64,000 nt of DNA from Bradyrhizobium barranii subsp. apii (GCF_011516635.5 NZ_CP096255.1:1302001-1366000); one strand, 5' to 3'. Numbered from the stretch's first letter, positions 10,798 through 20,347 are shown. Numbers and translations: made by a program. The notes: generated by a model from the letters alone, not told the origin.

Positions 10798-11283
10798 ATG
10801 GCGATCCAGACTGGCGACAAGCTGCCCGAGGCGAAATTCCGCGTGATGACGGCCGAAGGTCCGCAGGTGAAGACCACCGACGACATCTTCAAGGGCAAGA
10901 AGGTGGCGCTGTTCGCAGTGCCCGGCGCCTACACCGGCACCTGCCACAAGATGCATCTGCCGAGCATCTTCCTCAACGCCTATGCCATGAAGGACAAGGG
11001 CGTCGACACCATCGCCATCGTCTCCGTCAACGACGCTTTCGTCATGAACGCCTGGAAGCGCGATACCGACCAGCGCGACGAGGCGATCTTCCTCGCCGAC
11101 GGCAATGCCGACTTCGCCAAGGCGATCGGCATGGAGCTGGACGCCTCCGGCAACGGCCTCGGCATCCGCTCCAAGCGCTATTCGATGCTGGTCGAGGACG
11201 GCGTGGTGAAGAAGCTGAACCTCGAAGCGATGCCCGGCAAGGTCGAGGTCTCCGGCGGCGATACGCTGCTGGGGCAGCTGTAG
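10798..11283 (+). CDS. peroxiredoxin (Prx5/AhpE-TSA type)
   Basis: Thiol peroxidase of 161 residues that reduces hydrogen peroxide and organic peroxides. The peroxidatic Cys is Cys49 in PGAYTGTCHKMH, the Prx5 form of the PxxxTxxC motif. The family segments GDKLPEAKF, DTIAIVSVNDAFVMNAW and KRYSMLVEDGVV are present. No glutaredoxin domain is fused, so its reductant must be separate. The ATG is preceded by 'caggga' at a good distance. The upstream spacer of about 95 bp may carry its own promoter. Confidence 0.92.
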   Translation: MAIQTGDKLPEAKFRVMTAEGPQVKTTDDIFKGKKVALFAVPGAYTGTCHKMHLPSIFLNAYAMKDKGVDTIAIVSVNDAFVMNAWKRDTDQRDEAIFLADGNADFAKAIGMELDASGNGLGIRSKRYSMLVEDGVVKKLNLEAMPGKVEVSGGDTLLGQL

Positions 11284-11317
11284 GCTTAGGCCAGAGCTCC
11301 TTCCAAGCGGGAAGTGC

Positions 11318-11410
11318 CGTAGGGTGGGCAAAGGCGCGTCAGTGCCGTGCCCACCATCTTTCCTTGATTGAGAAGAAGCCGTGGGCACGCTTCGCTTTGC
11401 CCACCCTACG
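11318..11410. repeat. palindromic intergenic repeat
   Basis: The outer arms 'cgtagggtgggcaaag' (from 11318) and 'ctttgcccaccctacg' (to 11410) are inverted copies, with inner arms 'gtgcccacc' and 'gtgggcac'. It lies between the convergent peroxiredoxin and rnhA genes, where such repeats commonly terminate or stabilise transcripts. Confidence 0.7.
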
Positions 11411-11438
11411 AAACCGGGCGACGCCGATAGCGCGTCGC

Positions 11439-11903
11439 CTACTCCGCCACCCGCTGCTGCAACCGCGCCTTCACGATCCCGTCCCGCGCCAGCTGATCCG
11501 CGCGCTCGTTCTCCGGGTGCCCGGCGTGGCCCTTGACCCAGTGCCAGCGGACCTCGTGCTGCTTCAGCGCCGCATCGAGGCGCTGCCATAGCTCGACATT
11601 CTTCACCGGCTTCTTGTCGGCGGTGCGCCAGCCGTTGCGCTTCCAGCCGTGGATCCAGCCGGTGATGCCCTGCCGGACATACTGGCTGTCGGTGTAGAGA
11701 TCGACGGTGCACGGCTTCTTCAGCGCTTCGAGCGCGGAGATCGCGGCCATCAATTCCATCTGGTTGTTGGTGGTGTGGCGTTCGCCGCCGTTCAGCTCTT
11801 TTTCCTTGTCGCCGAACTTCAGGATCGCGCCCCAGCCGCCCGGCCCGGGATTTCCCGAGCAGGCGCCGTCGGTATAGATCGTGACGAGGGGAAGCTCGCT
11901 CAC
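11439..11903 (-). CDS. rnhA: ribonuclease HI
   Basis: Degrades the RNA strand of RNA-DNA hybrids. The 154-residue protein carries the RNase H blocks: [18 protein letters not shown] (first catalytic Asp), [11 protein letters not shown] (catalytic Glu), [19 protein letters not shown] (catalytic Asp), and [17 protein letters not shown] (last Asp). It starts with GTG at 11903, inside the last codons of thrB, so the two genes overlap by 4 bases (GTGA) and are translationally coupled. The frame is open further upstream, but homology begins at this GTG. Confidence 0.95.
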   Translation of the reverse strand: MSELPLVTIYTDGACSGNPGPGGWGAILKFGDKEKELNGGERHTTNNQMELMAAISALEALKKPCTVDLYTDSQYVRQGITGWIHGWKRNGWRTADKKPVKNVELWQRLDAALKQHEVRWHWVKGHAGHPENERADQLARDGIVKARLQQRVAE

Positions 11904-12883
11904 GCGACCAGTCCTGACGGCATCAGCCCGTAGTCGCGCACGCTGGAAACGCTCTGGTGGAAGCGCAGCTTGCGAAAATATTCCAGCGGATCCTTGGGCT
12001 TGACCAGCGCTCCTGGAGGCACGTTGAGCCAGTCGACCAGCCGCGTCAGCAGGAAGCGGATCGCGGCGCCGCGCGCGAGCAGCGGCAGCGCGGCTTCTTC
12101 CGCCTCGGAGAGTTTTCGCACCCGGCCATAGGCATTGAGGAAGGCGCGCGCCTTGGTGACGTTGAACGAATGGTCCGGCTCGAAACACCAGGCATTCAGG
12201 CAGATCGCGACGTCATAGGCCAGCATGTCGTTGCAGGCGAAGGTGAAGTCGATGATGCCGGAGAGCTTGTCGCCGAGGAAGAAGACGTTGTCGTTGAAGA
12301 GATCGGCGTGGATCACGCCCTCCGGCAGATTGCTCGGCCAGACCCCGCTCGAGAGATAGTCGAGCTCGGCGGCGAGAAACGCATGCAGGCCCGGCTGGAC
12401 CTCATCGGCGCGGCTTGCCGCCGCGTCGAACAGCGGCCGCCAGCCGGAGACCGACAGCGCATTGCCACGCTTGATCGCAAAATTGGCGCCGGCCAGATGC
12501 ATCCTGGCCAGTCCCTCGCCGACGCCGGCGCAATGGGCCACGTTCGGCTTGCGCGGCCAGACGCCTTCGAGAAAGGTGATGATCGCGGCCGGCCGGCCCG
12601 ACAGCTCGCGCAGCGCCTCGCCGTCCCTGGCCTTCACCGGCAGCGGGCAGGTGACGCCGTGCTCGGCGAGATGGGTCATCAGCGCGAGGAAGAACGGCAG
12701 GTCGTTCTTCGCCACGCGCTTCTCATAGAGCGTGAGGATGAACGAGCCCTTGCTGGTGTGCAGCAGGAAGTTGGTGTTTTCGACGCCCTCGGCGATGCCC
12801 TTGTAGGAGAGCAACTCGCCGAGATCGTATGGCTTCAGGAAATCCGCAAGCTCGTCGGCGGCAACGTCGGTGTAGACCGCCAT
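11900..12883 (-). CDS. thrB: homoserine kinase (APH-fold type)
   Basis: Phosphorylates homoserine for threonine synthesis. This 327-residue enzyme is of the aminoglycoside-phosphotransferase fold used by alphaproteobacteria, not the GHMP fold. The N-terminus [16 protein letters not shown] and [13 protein letters not shown] are family marks. The catalytic loop is [13 protein letters not shown] and the metal-binding Asp lies in GIIDFTFAC. The gene begins 6 bp after the ispH stop and overlaps rnhA by 4 bp, so ispH-thrB-rnhA form an operon. Confidence 0.95.
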   Translation of the reverse strand: MAVYTDVAADELADFLKPYDLGELLSYKGIAEGVENTNFLLHTSKGSFILTLYEKRVAKNDLPFFLALMTHLAEHGVTCPLPVKARDGEALRELSGRPAAIITFLEGVWPRKPNVAHCAGVGEGLARMHLAGANFAIKRGNALSVSGWRPLFDAAASRADEVQPGLHAFLAAELDYLSSGVWPSNLPEGVIHADLFNDNVFFLGDKLSGIIDFTFACNDMLAYDVAICLNAWCFEPDHSFNVTKARAFLNAYGRVRKLSEAEEAALPLLARGAAIRFLLTRLVDWLNVPPGALVKPKDPLEYFRKLRFHQSVSSVRDYGLMPSGLVA

Positions 12884-12889
12884 AAAAGT

Positions 12890-13858
12890 CTACTCGGCGG
12901 CGGCTTCGGGACGCACCTGGCGCGGCAGCGGGAAGAACTCGTTCTCTTCCGCGGCCGAGACCGTCTCCACATGCAGCGTGTAGCGCTCGGCGAACGCATC
13001 CATGATCTCCTCGACGATCACTTCCGGCGCGGACGCGCCCGCGGTGATGCCGAGGCTCTTGATGTTGCCAAACCTGGTCCAGTCGATGTCGGTGGCGCGC
13101 TGCGCCAGTACCGCGATCCCGCAGCCTTCGCGCTCAGCGACCTCACGCAGGCGCTGCGAATTCGACGAGTTCGGCGCACCGACCACGATCAGGGCGTCAA
13201 CCACCGGCGCCACCTTCTTCACCGCGAGCTGGCGGTTGGTGGTGGCGTAGCAGATGTCTTCCTTGTGCGGGCCGTTGATGTTCGGGAAACGCTCCTTGAG
13301 CAGCGCCACGATCTCCGCGGTGTCGTCGATCGACAGCGTGGTCTGCGTCACGAAGGCGATGTTGTCGGGGTTCTTCGGGACGATGGTCTTGGCGTCCTCG
13401 GCGGTCTCGATCAGGGTCACGGCGCCGACCGGAAGCTGGCCGAGCGTGCCGACCACTTCGGGGTGGTGGGAATGGCCGATCAGGAAGATCTCGCGGCCAC
13501 GCTTGAAGTGGATCGCGGCCTCGCGGTGCACCTTGGTCACCAGCGGGCAGGTCGCATCCAGCGAGAACAAATTGCGGGAGGTGGCGTCGGCCGGGACCGA
13601 TTTCGGCACGCCATGGGCCGAGAACACCACCGGCGCGGTGGTGTTTTCCGGGATTTCGGCGAGCTCTTCGACGAAGATCGCGCCCTTCTTCTTCAACCCG
13701 TCGACGACGTATTTGTTGTGCACAATCTCGTGGCGAACATAGACGGGGGCGCCGTATTTATCGAGCGCCCGTTCCACGGTGTCGATCGCCCGGACCACCC
13801 CGGCGCAGAAGCCGCGGGGAGAACAAAGCACGATCTTGAGGTCTGGTTTGGCTGGCAT
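12890..13858 (-). CDS. ispH: 4-hydroxy-3-methylbut-2-enyl diphosphate reductase
   Basis: Last enzyme of the MEP isoprenoid pathway, an iron-sulphur protein making IPP and DMAPP. The three cluster-binding Cys are visible in [25 protein letters not shown] and [11 protein letters not shown]. Substrate-site motifs [26 protein letters not shown] and [11 protein letters not shown] are all present. Length is 322 residues from MPAKPDLK; an ATG eight codons upstream (13882) is in frame but less likely. First gene of the ispH-thrB-rnhA operon, divergent from trcR. Confidence 0.96.
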   Translation of the reverse strand: MPAKPDLKIVLCSPRGFCAGVVRAIDTVERALDKYGAPVYVRHEIVHNKYVVDGLKKKGAIFVEELAEIPENTTAPVVFSAHGVPKSVPADATSRNLFSLDATCPLVTKVHREAAIHFKRGREIFLIGHSHHPEVVGTLGQLPVGAVTLIETAEDAKTIVPKNPDNIAFVTQTTLSIDDTAEIVALLKERFPNINGPHKEDICYATTNRQLAVKKVAPVVDALIVVGAPNSSNSQRLREVAEREGCGIAVLAQRATDIDWTRFGNIKSLGITAGASAPEVIVEEIMDAFAERYTLHVETVSAAEENEFFPLPRQVRPEAAAE

Positions 13859-14123
13859 TGAGCGATCTCGGGACCGAATCACCCGTTTCGCCTTCTGGCG
13901 GGGGCGGTCAATGGATGGAATTGGGCTTTAATGGGTCTGCTAGGACTTTACAGGCGCTTCCAAGGGAATTGGGCCCCCTTTCGGGCTCTGTCAAGGCACT
14001 ATCTATAGCAGAACCATTGCGTGGCTAGCCCCTCCGGGCTTATATAGCGCGAATTCCCTGTCATCGCTGATGACCACCGGTTTCGCCTCCAGAGGGGTGG
14101 GCGAAGCACAAAGGAGATTTGCC

Positions 14124-14819
14124 ATGAGCAACGCACCTCTGATGCCCAAGGCGACCGCCGTCTGGCTGCTCGACAACACCGCGCTGACCTTCGATCAGGT
14201 CGCCGATTTCACCAAGATGCATCCCCTTGAGGTGCGTGCGATCGCCGACGGCGACGCTGCCCAGGGCATCAAGGGCATGGATCCCCTCTCCAACGGCCAG
14301 TTGACCCGCGAGGAGATCGAGAAGGGCGAGAGGAACCCGGACTACCGGCTCCGCCTCCAGGAGAGCAAGGTGATTCTGCCGCCCCAGCCCAAGCGCAAGG
14401 GCCCGCGCTACACCCCGGTCTCCCGCCGTCACGAGCGCCCGAGCGCCATCCTCTGGCTGCTGCGCAGCCATCCGGAGCTCAAGGACGCCCAGGTCATGCG
14501 CCTGGTCGGCACCACCAAGAGCACCATCGCCAGCGTTCGCGACCGTACCCACTGGAACACCTCCCAGCTGACCCCGATCGACCCGGTGACGCTTGGCCTT
14601 TGCTCGCAGATCGAGCTCGATTTCGAAGTGGCGCGCGCGGCGAAGGAAAAGCCGATCGACGCATCCTATGGCGGCGCCACCCTGCTGCCGGCCTCCGAGA
14701 CCACCAAGAAGGACGAGTTCGAGCCGGCAGAGCGATCGAACGACGACCTCAACGTCGACGCCGTGTTCGCCAAGCTGAAGACGCTCGGCGGCAAGAAGCA
14801 GGACGAGGAGGAGGAGTAA
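14124..14819 (+). CDS. trcR: DUF1013 / cell-cycle transcriptional regulator TrcR-like
   Basis: A 231-residue protein of the alphaproteobacterial DUF1013 family, described in Caulobacter-type bacteria as the cell-cycle regulator TrcR. Helix-turn-helix-like segments are visible at TALTFDQVADFTKMHPLEVRAI (about 20-41) and LKDAQVMRLVGTTKSTIASVRDRTHWN (about 120-146). The C-terminus is acidic (QDEEEE). The ATG has a strong ribosome-binding site, 'aaggag', about 10 bp upstream. A hairpin terminator follows at 14856. The gene is divergent from ispH across a 265-bp spacer that must hold both promoters. Confidence 0.88.
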   Translation: MSNAPLMPKATAVWLLDNTALTFDQVADFTKMHPLEVRAIADGDAAQGIKGMDPLSNGQLTREEIEKGERNPDYRLRLQESKVILPPQPKRKGPRYTPVSRRHERPSAILWLLRSHPELKDAQVMRLVGTTKSTIASVRDRTHWNTSQLTPIDPVTLGLCSQIELDFEVARAAKEKPIDASYGGATLLPASETTKKDEFEPAERSNDDLNVDAVFAKLKTLGGKKQDEEEE

Positions 14820-14855
14820 GGCTCCGCTCCCGGTTACGATCGAACGCAATTCGAA

Positions 14856-14882
14856 CGCGGCAGGGAAACCTGCCGCGTTTTT
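14856..14882 (+). terminator. intrinsic terminator of trcR
   Basis: A perfect 9-bp stem, 'cgcggcagg' at 14856-14864 and 'cctgccgcg' at 14869-14877, with a gaaa loop, is followed by a T run. It lies 36 bp after the trcR stop codon. Confidence 0.9.
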
Positions 14883-14936
14883 GTTTTGCGGAGACCCTCG
14901 CGATCGGCACAGATGCAGCCACACGCAAGCTGCAGT

Positions 14937-15081
14937 CCCCTCCCCCTTTGCGGGGGAGGGTTAGGGAGAGGGGTGCCCCACGGGGACTCTCTCCATCAAC
15001 TCAAAGCGTCTCGCGCGACTCTCACGCACCGTTTGCTGGGCTACCCCTCTCCCCTGCCCTCCCCCGCAAGGGGGGAGGGAG
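14937..15081. repeat. long palindromic repeat (CCCTCCCCC family)
   Basis: Left arm 'cctccccctttgcgggggag' and right arm 'cctcccccgcaaggggggag' are themselves hairpins, and the whole region is an inverted repeat around about 100 bp of spacer. A close copy of the same arms lies at 18700-18805 and a shorter relative at about 20308-20340. Together with the terminator it fills the 309-bp gap between trcR and ompW. Confidence 0.8.
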
Positions 15082-15128
15082 CGCAGGGTTCGCCTAGGCG
15101 ACAGCTCGAAAACGACAGCAACGACGTA

Positions 15129-15875
15129 TCAAAACTTGTACGTCACACCGCCACCGACCAGCCACGGATCGATATGCGCGGTGCCTGTGACCGGCAGGCC
15201 GCTGACGGTCGCAGAGTAATCCGGCCGCAGCCAGAGCTTCTTGACGTCGACGTTGAGACCCCAGTGCCGGTCGAGCATGTAGTCAAAGCCGAACTGCACG
15301 GCGCCGCCCCAGGCGTTGCTGACGTGCACGCTGGTGGTGGTGGCAACGATCGCGGGCGGACCGACGATGGCGGCTGGCGTATTGGCAGCCGAATTGTTGA
15401 AGAACACGGTGTAGTTCACGCCGGCGCCGATATACGGCTTGAACGCGCCGAAATTGTCGAAGTGATATTGCAAGGTCAGCGTCGGCGGCAGCAGCGTGGT
15501 CTTGCCGATCGGCAGGTTCGCGAGCGAGCCGTTGCCGCTGATCGAGTGCCTGGTCACGCCGAGGATCAGCTCGGCCGCGATGTTCTTGGTGAAGAAATAG
15601 CTGATGTCGAGCTCGGGCACGACCTGGTCGCTGATCGAGAGCCCGGAATTCGGCGACGACAGCGACGGCACGCCTGCGACATTGACGGTTGAGCTACCGG
15701 CATCCGGCAACACGCCAAGCACGCGCAGACGCACCATCCACGGATTGAACGCTTCTACCGACGGCGGTGCCTTCTTGTAGACAGGCAGATCGGCCGCCTG
15801 CACCGAGCCAAAAGTCCCCACGAGCATCGCGCCAACCGTCGCAAGCCGCGCCAGGTTTTTTGTCGTTCCGTTCAT
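15129..15875 (-). CDS. ompW: OmpW-family outer membrane protein
   Basis: An eight-stranded beta-barrel porin of 248 residues in the outer membrane. The signal peptide MNGTTKNLARLATVGAMLVG ends near SVQAADLP. Family marks are WMVRLRVLGVLPDAG at the mature N-terminus, LDISYFFTKNIAAELILGVT, PPTLTLQYHF, FKPYIGAGVNYT, and the C-terminal LVGGGVTYKF ending in Phe, as outer-membrane barrels do. The hydrophobic substrate channel role is inferred from the family. The gene is single and converges with trcR. Confidence 0.9.
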   Translation of the reverse strand: MNGTTKNLARLATVGAMLVGTFGSVQAADLPVYKKAPPSVEAFNPWMVRLRVLGVLPDAGSSTVNVAGVPSLSSPNSGLSISDQVVPELDISYFFTKNIAAELILGVTRHSISGNGSLANLPIGKTTLLPPTLTLQYHFDNFGAFKPYIGAGVNYTVFFNNSAANTPAAIVGPPAIVATTTSVHVSNAWGGAVQFGFDYMLDRHWGLNVDVKKLWLRPDYSATVSGLPVTGTAHIDPWLVGGGVTYKF

Positions 15876-16056
15876 TGCATTCCCCTTCAGCCATCTCTCG
15901 CGCGTCGTTGCGCGACGTCAGCGTCAGAGCAGAAAGGGGATGGTGATGGATTTGACGCCGATCAAATCAGGACTGACGCGACACGATTTGGTTGTGGCGT
16001 TGCCGATGTGTCACGAGAAACGCGAATGAATGCGCAGGATAATTCCGTAGCCGATG

Positions 16057-16326
16057 TCACGGCCGGTCGGGATGGTTCAGCATGTACTCGCCGAGATCGC
16101 GCTGACGGCGGTCGGACCGGGCGGTGGCAGCGTTGCGCTGGACGTCGCGGTCCTTGCGGCAGGCCACGTATTCGGGCGAGCCCTGCGCATAGCCGCGACT
16201 CTGACAGACCGCGTCGTCATCGTCACCGCCCACCGCCACCGGCGTCTGGTAGCGCGCGGAGCAGGCGGAGACAGCGATGGCGAGCAGCACGGCGACAAGC
16301 AGGCGCGGCGCGGTGGCGAGTGGCAT
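16057..16326 (-). CDS. small lipoprotein
   Basis: An 89-residue protein with a lipobox: a hydrophobic stretch LLVAVLLAIAVSA followed by Cys in AVSAC, typical of signal peptidase II cleavage. The mature part is short and charged, has two further Cys (AVCQSRGYAQGSPEYVACRK), and ends basic and Asp-rich. The CQSRGY...YVACRKDRD pattern recurs in small alphaproteobacterial lipoproteins of unknown role. It is divergent from nothing obvious and lies between ompW and prpE on the same strand. Confidence 0.7.
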   Translation of the reverse strand: MPLATAPRLLVAVLLAIAVSACSARYQTPVAVGGDDDDAVCQSRGYAQGSPEYVACRKDRDVQRNAATARSDRRQRDLGEYMLNHPDRP

Positions 16327-16369
16327 ACGAGGTCCCCTGTTGGCCGGCCCTGTTTAGCCCGGAATGAGG

Positions 16370-16580
16370 AGATTGTAAGTCCCTGGGCGTCGTTCCCCAC
16401 GCGCTGTCATTCCCCGCGACCCGGCTACGCCAAGGCTTCGCCGGGGTTGAGGTCCAGGGGCGCCGAAGCTTTAGCGTAGGCGGCAGGCGGGGAATCCAGT
16501 ACTCCGCGGCGGTCATTGGGTCACACAACTCCGGCCGCGGCGTACTGGATCACCCGCTTTCGCGGGTGATGACAGCGGAG
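16370..16580. repeat. compound palindromic repeats downstream of prpE
   Basis: Two repeat units are fused. One surrounds 'ggctacgccaaggcttcgcc' near 16425. The second contains 'gtactggatcacccgctttc' and 'gcgggtgatgacagc' near 16543. The second unit recurs at 28800-28915 and 31355-31470, so it belongs to a dispersed family. It fills the gap between prpE and the small lipoprotein. Confidence 0.6.
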
Positions 16581-16586
16581 ATCGCC

Positions 16587-18497
16587 TCACACCCTGCCCT
16601 TCAGCGCCTCGCCGATCTCGTCCAGCACCTTGGGATCCTCGATCGTGGCCGGCATGGTCCAGGCTTCGCCATCGGCGATCTTCTTGATGGTGCCGCGCAG
16701 GATCCTCCCCGAGCGCGTCTTCGGCAGGCGGCCGACGGTGATGGCGAGCTTGAAGGCGGCGACGGGGCCGAGCCTGTCGCGCACCAGCGCGACGATCTCC
16801 TTTTCGATCTCCGCAGGCGCGCGCTTCACGCCGGCCTTGAGCACCAGGAAGCCGCAGGGCACCTCGCCCTTGATCGCGTCCTTGACGCCGAGCACGGCGC
16901 ATTCGGCGACGTCCGGATGCGAGGCCAAAATCTCCTCCATGCCGCCGGTGGAGAGCCTGTGGCCGGCGACGTTGATAATGTCGTCGGTGCGGCCCATCAC
17001 GAAGACATAGCCGTCCTCATCCTTGTAGCCGGCGTCCGAGGTTTTGTAGTAGCCGGGGAATTCAGTGAGGTAGGCTTCCTTGAAGCGCGCATCCTGATTC
17101 CACAGCGTCGGCAGGCAGGCCGGTGGCATCGGCAGCTTGATGACGATCGAGCCCATGGTATTGGGGCCGACGGGCTTTGCGGCTTCGTCGACGACGTCGA
17201 CCTGGTAGCCCGGCATCGGCACCGTCGGCGAGCCATGCTTCACCGGCAGCATACCGAGACCGACCGGATTGCCGGCGATGCACCAGCCCGTCTCGGTCTG
17301 CCACCAATGGTCGATCACCGGCACCTTGAGCTGCTGCTCCGCCCATTCCACCGTCGGCGGATCGGCGCGCTCGCCGGCGAGGAACAGCGTGCGGAATTGC
17401 GACAGGTCGTATTGCCGGATGAATTTGCCTTCCGGATCCTCTTTGCGGATCGCGCGGAATGCCGTCGGTGCGGTGAAGAAGGCGACCGCCTTGTGCTCGC
17501 TGATGACGCGCCAGAACGCGCCGGCATCGGGCGTGCCGATTGGCTTGCCCTCGTACATGATCGAGGTCGCACCGTGCAGCAGCGGGCCATAGATGATGTA
17601 GCTGTGGCCGACCACCCAGCCGATGTCCGAGCCACACCACCAGACCTCGCCCGGCTTGACGCCATAGAGATTGAACATCGACCATTTCACCGCGACGAGA
17701 TGGCCGCCATTGTCGCGCACGACACCCTTGGGAATCCCGGTCGTGCCTGAAGTGTAAAGGATGTAGAGCGGATCGGTAGCGGCGACAGGCACGCAGGGGG
17801 CTCTCTTGCCGTCGTTCATCGCCTTGCGGCGAAGGCTCGCCCAATCGTAGTCGCGGCCCGGCGTGAGGTCGCAGATGTGCTGGGGGCGCTGCAGCACGAT
17901 GCAGGCCTTCGGCTTCGTGCCCGCAAGCTTGATCGCCTCGTCGAGCAGCGGCTTGTACTGCACGATCCGGCCGGGTTCGATACCGCAGCTTGCGGAGAGG
18001 ATGAGCTTTGGCTGCGCGTCATCGATGCGGGTAGCGAGTTCCTTGGCGGCAAAGCCGCCGAACACGACCGAGTGCACCGCGCCGATGCGCGCGCAGGCGA
18101 GCATCGCGACGACGGCCTCCGGCACCATCGGCATATAGAGGATGACGCGATCGCCCTTGGTGACGCTAAAATCCTGCATGATGGCGGCGAGCGCCTGCAC
18201 CTCACCCAATAGCTCGGCATAGGTGAACTTGGTGACCGAGCCCGTCAGCGGCGAATCATGGATCAGCGCAACCTGGTCGGCGCGGCCGCGTTCGACATGG
18301 CGGTCGAGCGCGTTGTAGCAGGTGTTGACGACGCCCCCCATAAACCAGCGGCCGTAGACGCCCTGCGAGGCATCGAAGATCGTCTTTGGCGGCTCGATCC
18401 AGTCGATGTCCGTGGCCGCCTCGGCCCAGAAGCCCTGGGGATCAGCCAGCGAGCGCGCATGGACCTCGTGATAGAGGCTCGTTCCCTTGACGTTCAT
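16587..18497 (-). CDS. prpE: propionyl-CoA synthetase-like, catalytic Lys replaced by Arg
   Basis: AMP-forming acyl-CoA synthetase of 636 residues closest to PrpE, which activates propionate. The adenylation motif YTSGTTGIPKGVVRDNGGH carries the RDNGGH form typical of PrpE. WWQTETGW and the GRTDDIINVAGHRLSTGGME hinge are intact. The C-terminal motif that should read TRSGK is TRSGR: the codon at 16704-16706 is AGG on the coding strand, Arg598. That Lys is the conserved adenylation residue and acetylation site in this superfamily, so activity may be low or altered. The frame is open further upstream, but the protein starts at MNVKGTSLYHEV. Confidence 0.9.
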   Translation of the reverse strand: MNVKGTSLYHEVHARSLADPQGFWAEAATDIDWIEPPKTIFDASQGVYGRWFMGGVVNTCYNALDRHVERGRADQVALIHDSPLTGSVTKFTYAELLGEVQALAAIMQDFSVTKGDRVILYMPMVPEAVVAMLACARIGAVHSVVFGGFAAKELATRIDDAQPKLILSASCGIEPGRIVQYKPLLDEAIKLAGTKPKACIVLQRPQHICDLTPGRDYDWASLRRKAMNDGKRAPCVPVAATDPLYILYTSGTTGIPKGVVRDNGGHLVAVKWSMFNLYGVKPGEVWWCGSDIGWVVGHSYIIYGPLLHGATSIMYEGKPIGTPDAGAFWRVISEHKAVAFFTAPTAFRAIRKEDPEGKFIRQYDLSQFRTLFLAGERADPPTVEWAEQQLKVPVIDHWWQTETGWCIAGNPVGLGMLPVKHGSPTVPMPGYQVDVVDEAAKPVGPNTMGSIVIKLPMPPACLPTLWNQDARFKEAYLTEFPGYYKTSDAGYKDEDGYVFVMGRTDDIINVAGHRLSTGGMEEILASHPDVAECAVLGVKDAIKGEVPCGFLVLKAGVKRAPAEIEKEIVALVRDRLGPVAAFKLAITVGRLPKTRSGRILRGTIKKIADGEAWTMPATIEDPKVLDEIGEALKGRV

Positions 18498-18699
18498 TCC
18501 CGCGCTCCCGTTCCCTTTATTCGCCTTGCCTTGACCTGACCGACAGGACGAGCGTCCCGCCATGACAGGGATCAAGTGCCGGCGTTGTTTGAGAGGTATT
18601 TTCCCGGGAACGGGCCGCGGTTCAAGCTGAAAAGGATGGGTCGTTGGGAGGGAGGGAAGAAAGGCCATCGAGGCAAGCTGGAGCCACAGCCAAGGTGGG

Positions 18700-18805
18700 C
18701 CCTCTCCCCCTTGCGGGGGAGAGCGGGAGAGAGGGGTGGCCACGAACTCAGTCGGGAGTTTGTGGCTACCCCTCTCCCTAACCCTCCCCCGCAAGGGGGG
18801 AGGGA
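18700..18805. repeat. long palindromic repeat, second copy of the CCCTCCCCC family
   Basis: The arms around 'ctctcccccttgcgggggag' and 'cctcccccgcaaggggggag' match those at 14937-15081, with a different central spacer. The gap from 18498 to 18829 holds this repeat and presumably the prpE promoter; nothing else was seen in it. Confidence 0.8.
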
Positions 18806-18829
18806 ACGCAGTGTGCGCGTAGAGGCTCC

Positions 18830-20215
18830 TCAACTCTCCATCGCATTCAGCCGCTGCAACCGATCCTGCATGACCTTCCTCAGATCGTAGCCGGGCCGGC
18901 CGAAGCTCGCATTCCGCGTGGCGAGGAAATCGCGCTGGGTCTTGCGGAGGTCGCCGGCCGAGCGGCCTTTCGTAACCTTCAGCACCCGCTCATAAGTCTC
19001 GGCGATCTGGCGATCGAGCACGCCGAGTTGCGGATCGGCGCAGATCACCTTCTCGACCTCGCGCTTCGCCGTGGCGCAATCGAACGACGGGCCGTTGCCG
19101 GAATTCGCCGCGAGCGGACGCAGCGGCTCGGCGCCGAACTTTGCGATCTCCGCCATCATGGTTCGGCGGCCGTTGGCCGCGTTCTCGTTGCCGGGATCGA
19201 GCTTCAGCGCCGTCTCGTAATCGGCCAGCGCCTTCTTGCGCTCGCCCATCTTCTTGTAGAGCACCGCGCGGTTGTTGTAGGTCTGCGCGAAATTCGGATC
19301 GATCTTGAGCGCGGATTCGTAGTCGCTGAGCGCCGCGCCAAGCTCGCCCTTGAGCTGGTAGGAATCGCCGCGGTTGGTGAAGAAGTTCGGCCGCGGCGCC
19401 AGCCGCAGCGCCTGGTCGTAGTCCGCGATCGCCTTGTCGTACTCACCCATTGCGGCCAGTACCAGGCCACGATTGTCGTAATATTCGGGGACCTTCGGAT
19501 CGAGCCTTATCGCCTCGCCGTCATCGGCGACCGCCTTGTCGAGCTGGCCGAGCTTCTTGTAGGCCGCGCCGCGATTGGTGTAGGCGCGCGGCCGATTCGG
19601 ATCGAGCCGCAGCGCCTCGCTGAGATCGCGGATCGCCTTCTCGTTGTCGCCGCCGAGATAATAGTTCACGCCGCGGTCGGACCAGGCCTGCGCATCATCC
19701 GGCTTCAGCTTGATCGCCTGATCGTAATCGGCGAGCGCGCGGTCGAGCCGGCGCTGATTGGTGTAGACGACGCCGCGCAGCTCGTAGGCTTCCGCGTCCT
19801 GCGGATCGAGTTCGATGGCCTTGCTGAGATCAGCCGCGGCACGGTTGAGATCGCCGCCGGCCTCGCGCAGCAAATCGCCGCGCAGGCGCCAGGCGTTTGC
19901 ATTCCTGCCGTCCAGCGCGATGGCGCGGTCAATATCCCGCAGCGCCTGCGTGAGGCCGCCTGAGGTTCGCGCATTGGCGTCGGCGCGCACCAGCAGCGCG
20001 GCGGCGCGGTCGGAACTCGAATTGGTGGTCTGGTCGATGATGGCGCCGCACGCCGTGATCAGTTCGGCAGGCGCAGTCTTGCTGCCCATCACGCAATCGA
20101 CGGCAGCAGAGGCCGGAGCGGCGAGGACAAGGCTCATCGCGGCGTTGAGCAGGAAGGCGCGAAGCGGGAATTTGGCAAACGGGAACATTTGCGCGGAAGA
20201 ACGCGTGCCGCACAT
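18830..20215 (-). CDS. secreted TPR-repeat protein with C-terminal LprI-like domain
   Basis: A 461-residue exported protein. After a signal peptide (ending near PASAAVD) come about eight tetratricopeptide repeats with the usual A-x-x-x-Y/A pattern, for example LDRALADYDQAIKLKPDDAQAW and LGQLDKAVADDGEAIRLDPKV. The last 90 residues (FDCATAKREVEKVICADPQLGVLD...) match the DUF1311/LprI-type domain, a lysozyme-inhibitor-like fold with paired Cys. The GGAG about 9 bp upstream supports the start at 20215; Met10 is an alternative. A shorter paralogue with the same domain order lies directly upstream at 20348-21112. Confidence 0.85.
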   Translation of the reverse strand: MCGTRSSAQMFPFAKFPLRAFLLNAAMSLVLAAPASAAVDCVMGSKTAPAELITACGAIIDQTTNSSSDRAAALLVRADANARTSGGLTQALRDIDRAIALDGRNANAWRLRGDLLREAGGDLNRAAADLSKAIELDPQDAEAYELRGVVYTNQRRLDRALADYDQAIKLKPDDAQAWSDRGVNYYLGGDNEKAIRDLSEALRLDPNRPRAYTNRGAAYKKLGQLDKAVADDGEAIRLDPKVPEYYDNRGLVLAAMGEYDKAIADYDQALRLAPRPNFFTNRGDSYQLKGELGAALSDYESALKIDPNFAQTYNNRAVLYKKMGERKKALADYETALKLDPGNENAANGRRTMMAEIAKFGAEPLRPLAANSGNGPSFDCATAKREVEKVICADPQLGVLDRQIAETYERVLKVTKGRSAGDLRKTQRDFLATRNASFGRPGYDLRKVMQDRLQRLNAMES

Positions 20216-20299
20216 CGGGAAGACTCCGTGACATCAGGTGTTCACCATTGTCGCGGCGGGCGAGGAATGGGTTCAATTCGGGCCTGTCAGGGACGCACG

Positions 20300-20345
20300 G
20301 GCGTATCGCTCCCTCTCCCCGCACGCGGGGAGAGGCGAAGGAAGC
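20300..20345. repeat. short palindromic repeat
   Basis: The inverted arms 'ccctctccccgc' and 'gcggggagagg' flank a 2-bp loop just before the 3' end of the minus-strand gene at 20348. It is related to the arms at 14937 and 18700. Confidence 0.55.
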
Positions 20346-20347
20346 CC

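Noticed and set aside
11957..13861. 634-residue open frame opposite thrB and ispH
   Set aside because: Mirror of two well-identified genes; it lacks a ribosome-binding site and is Arg/Gly/His-rich noise.
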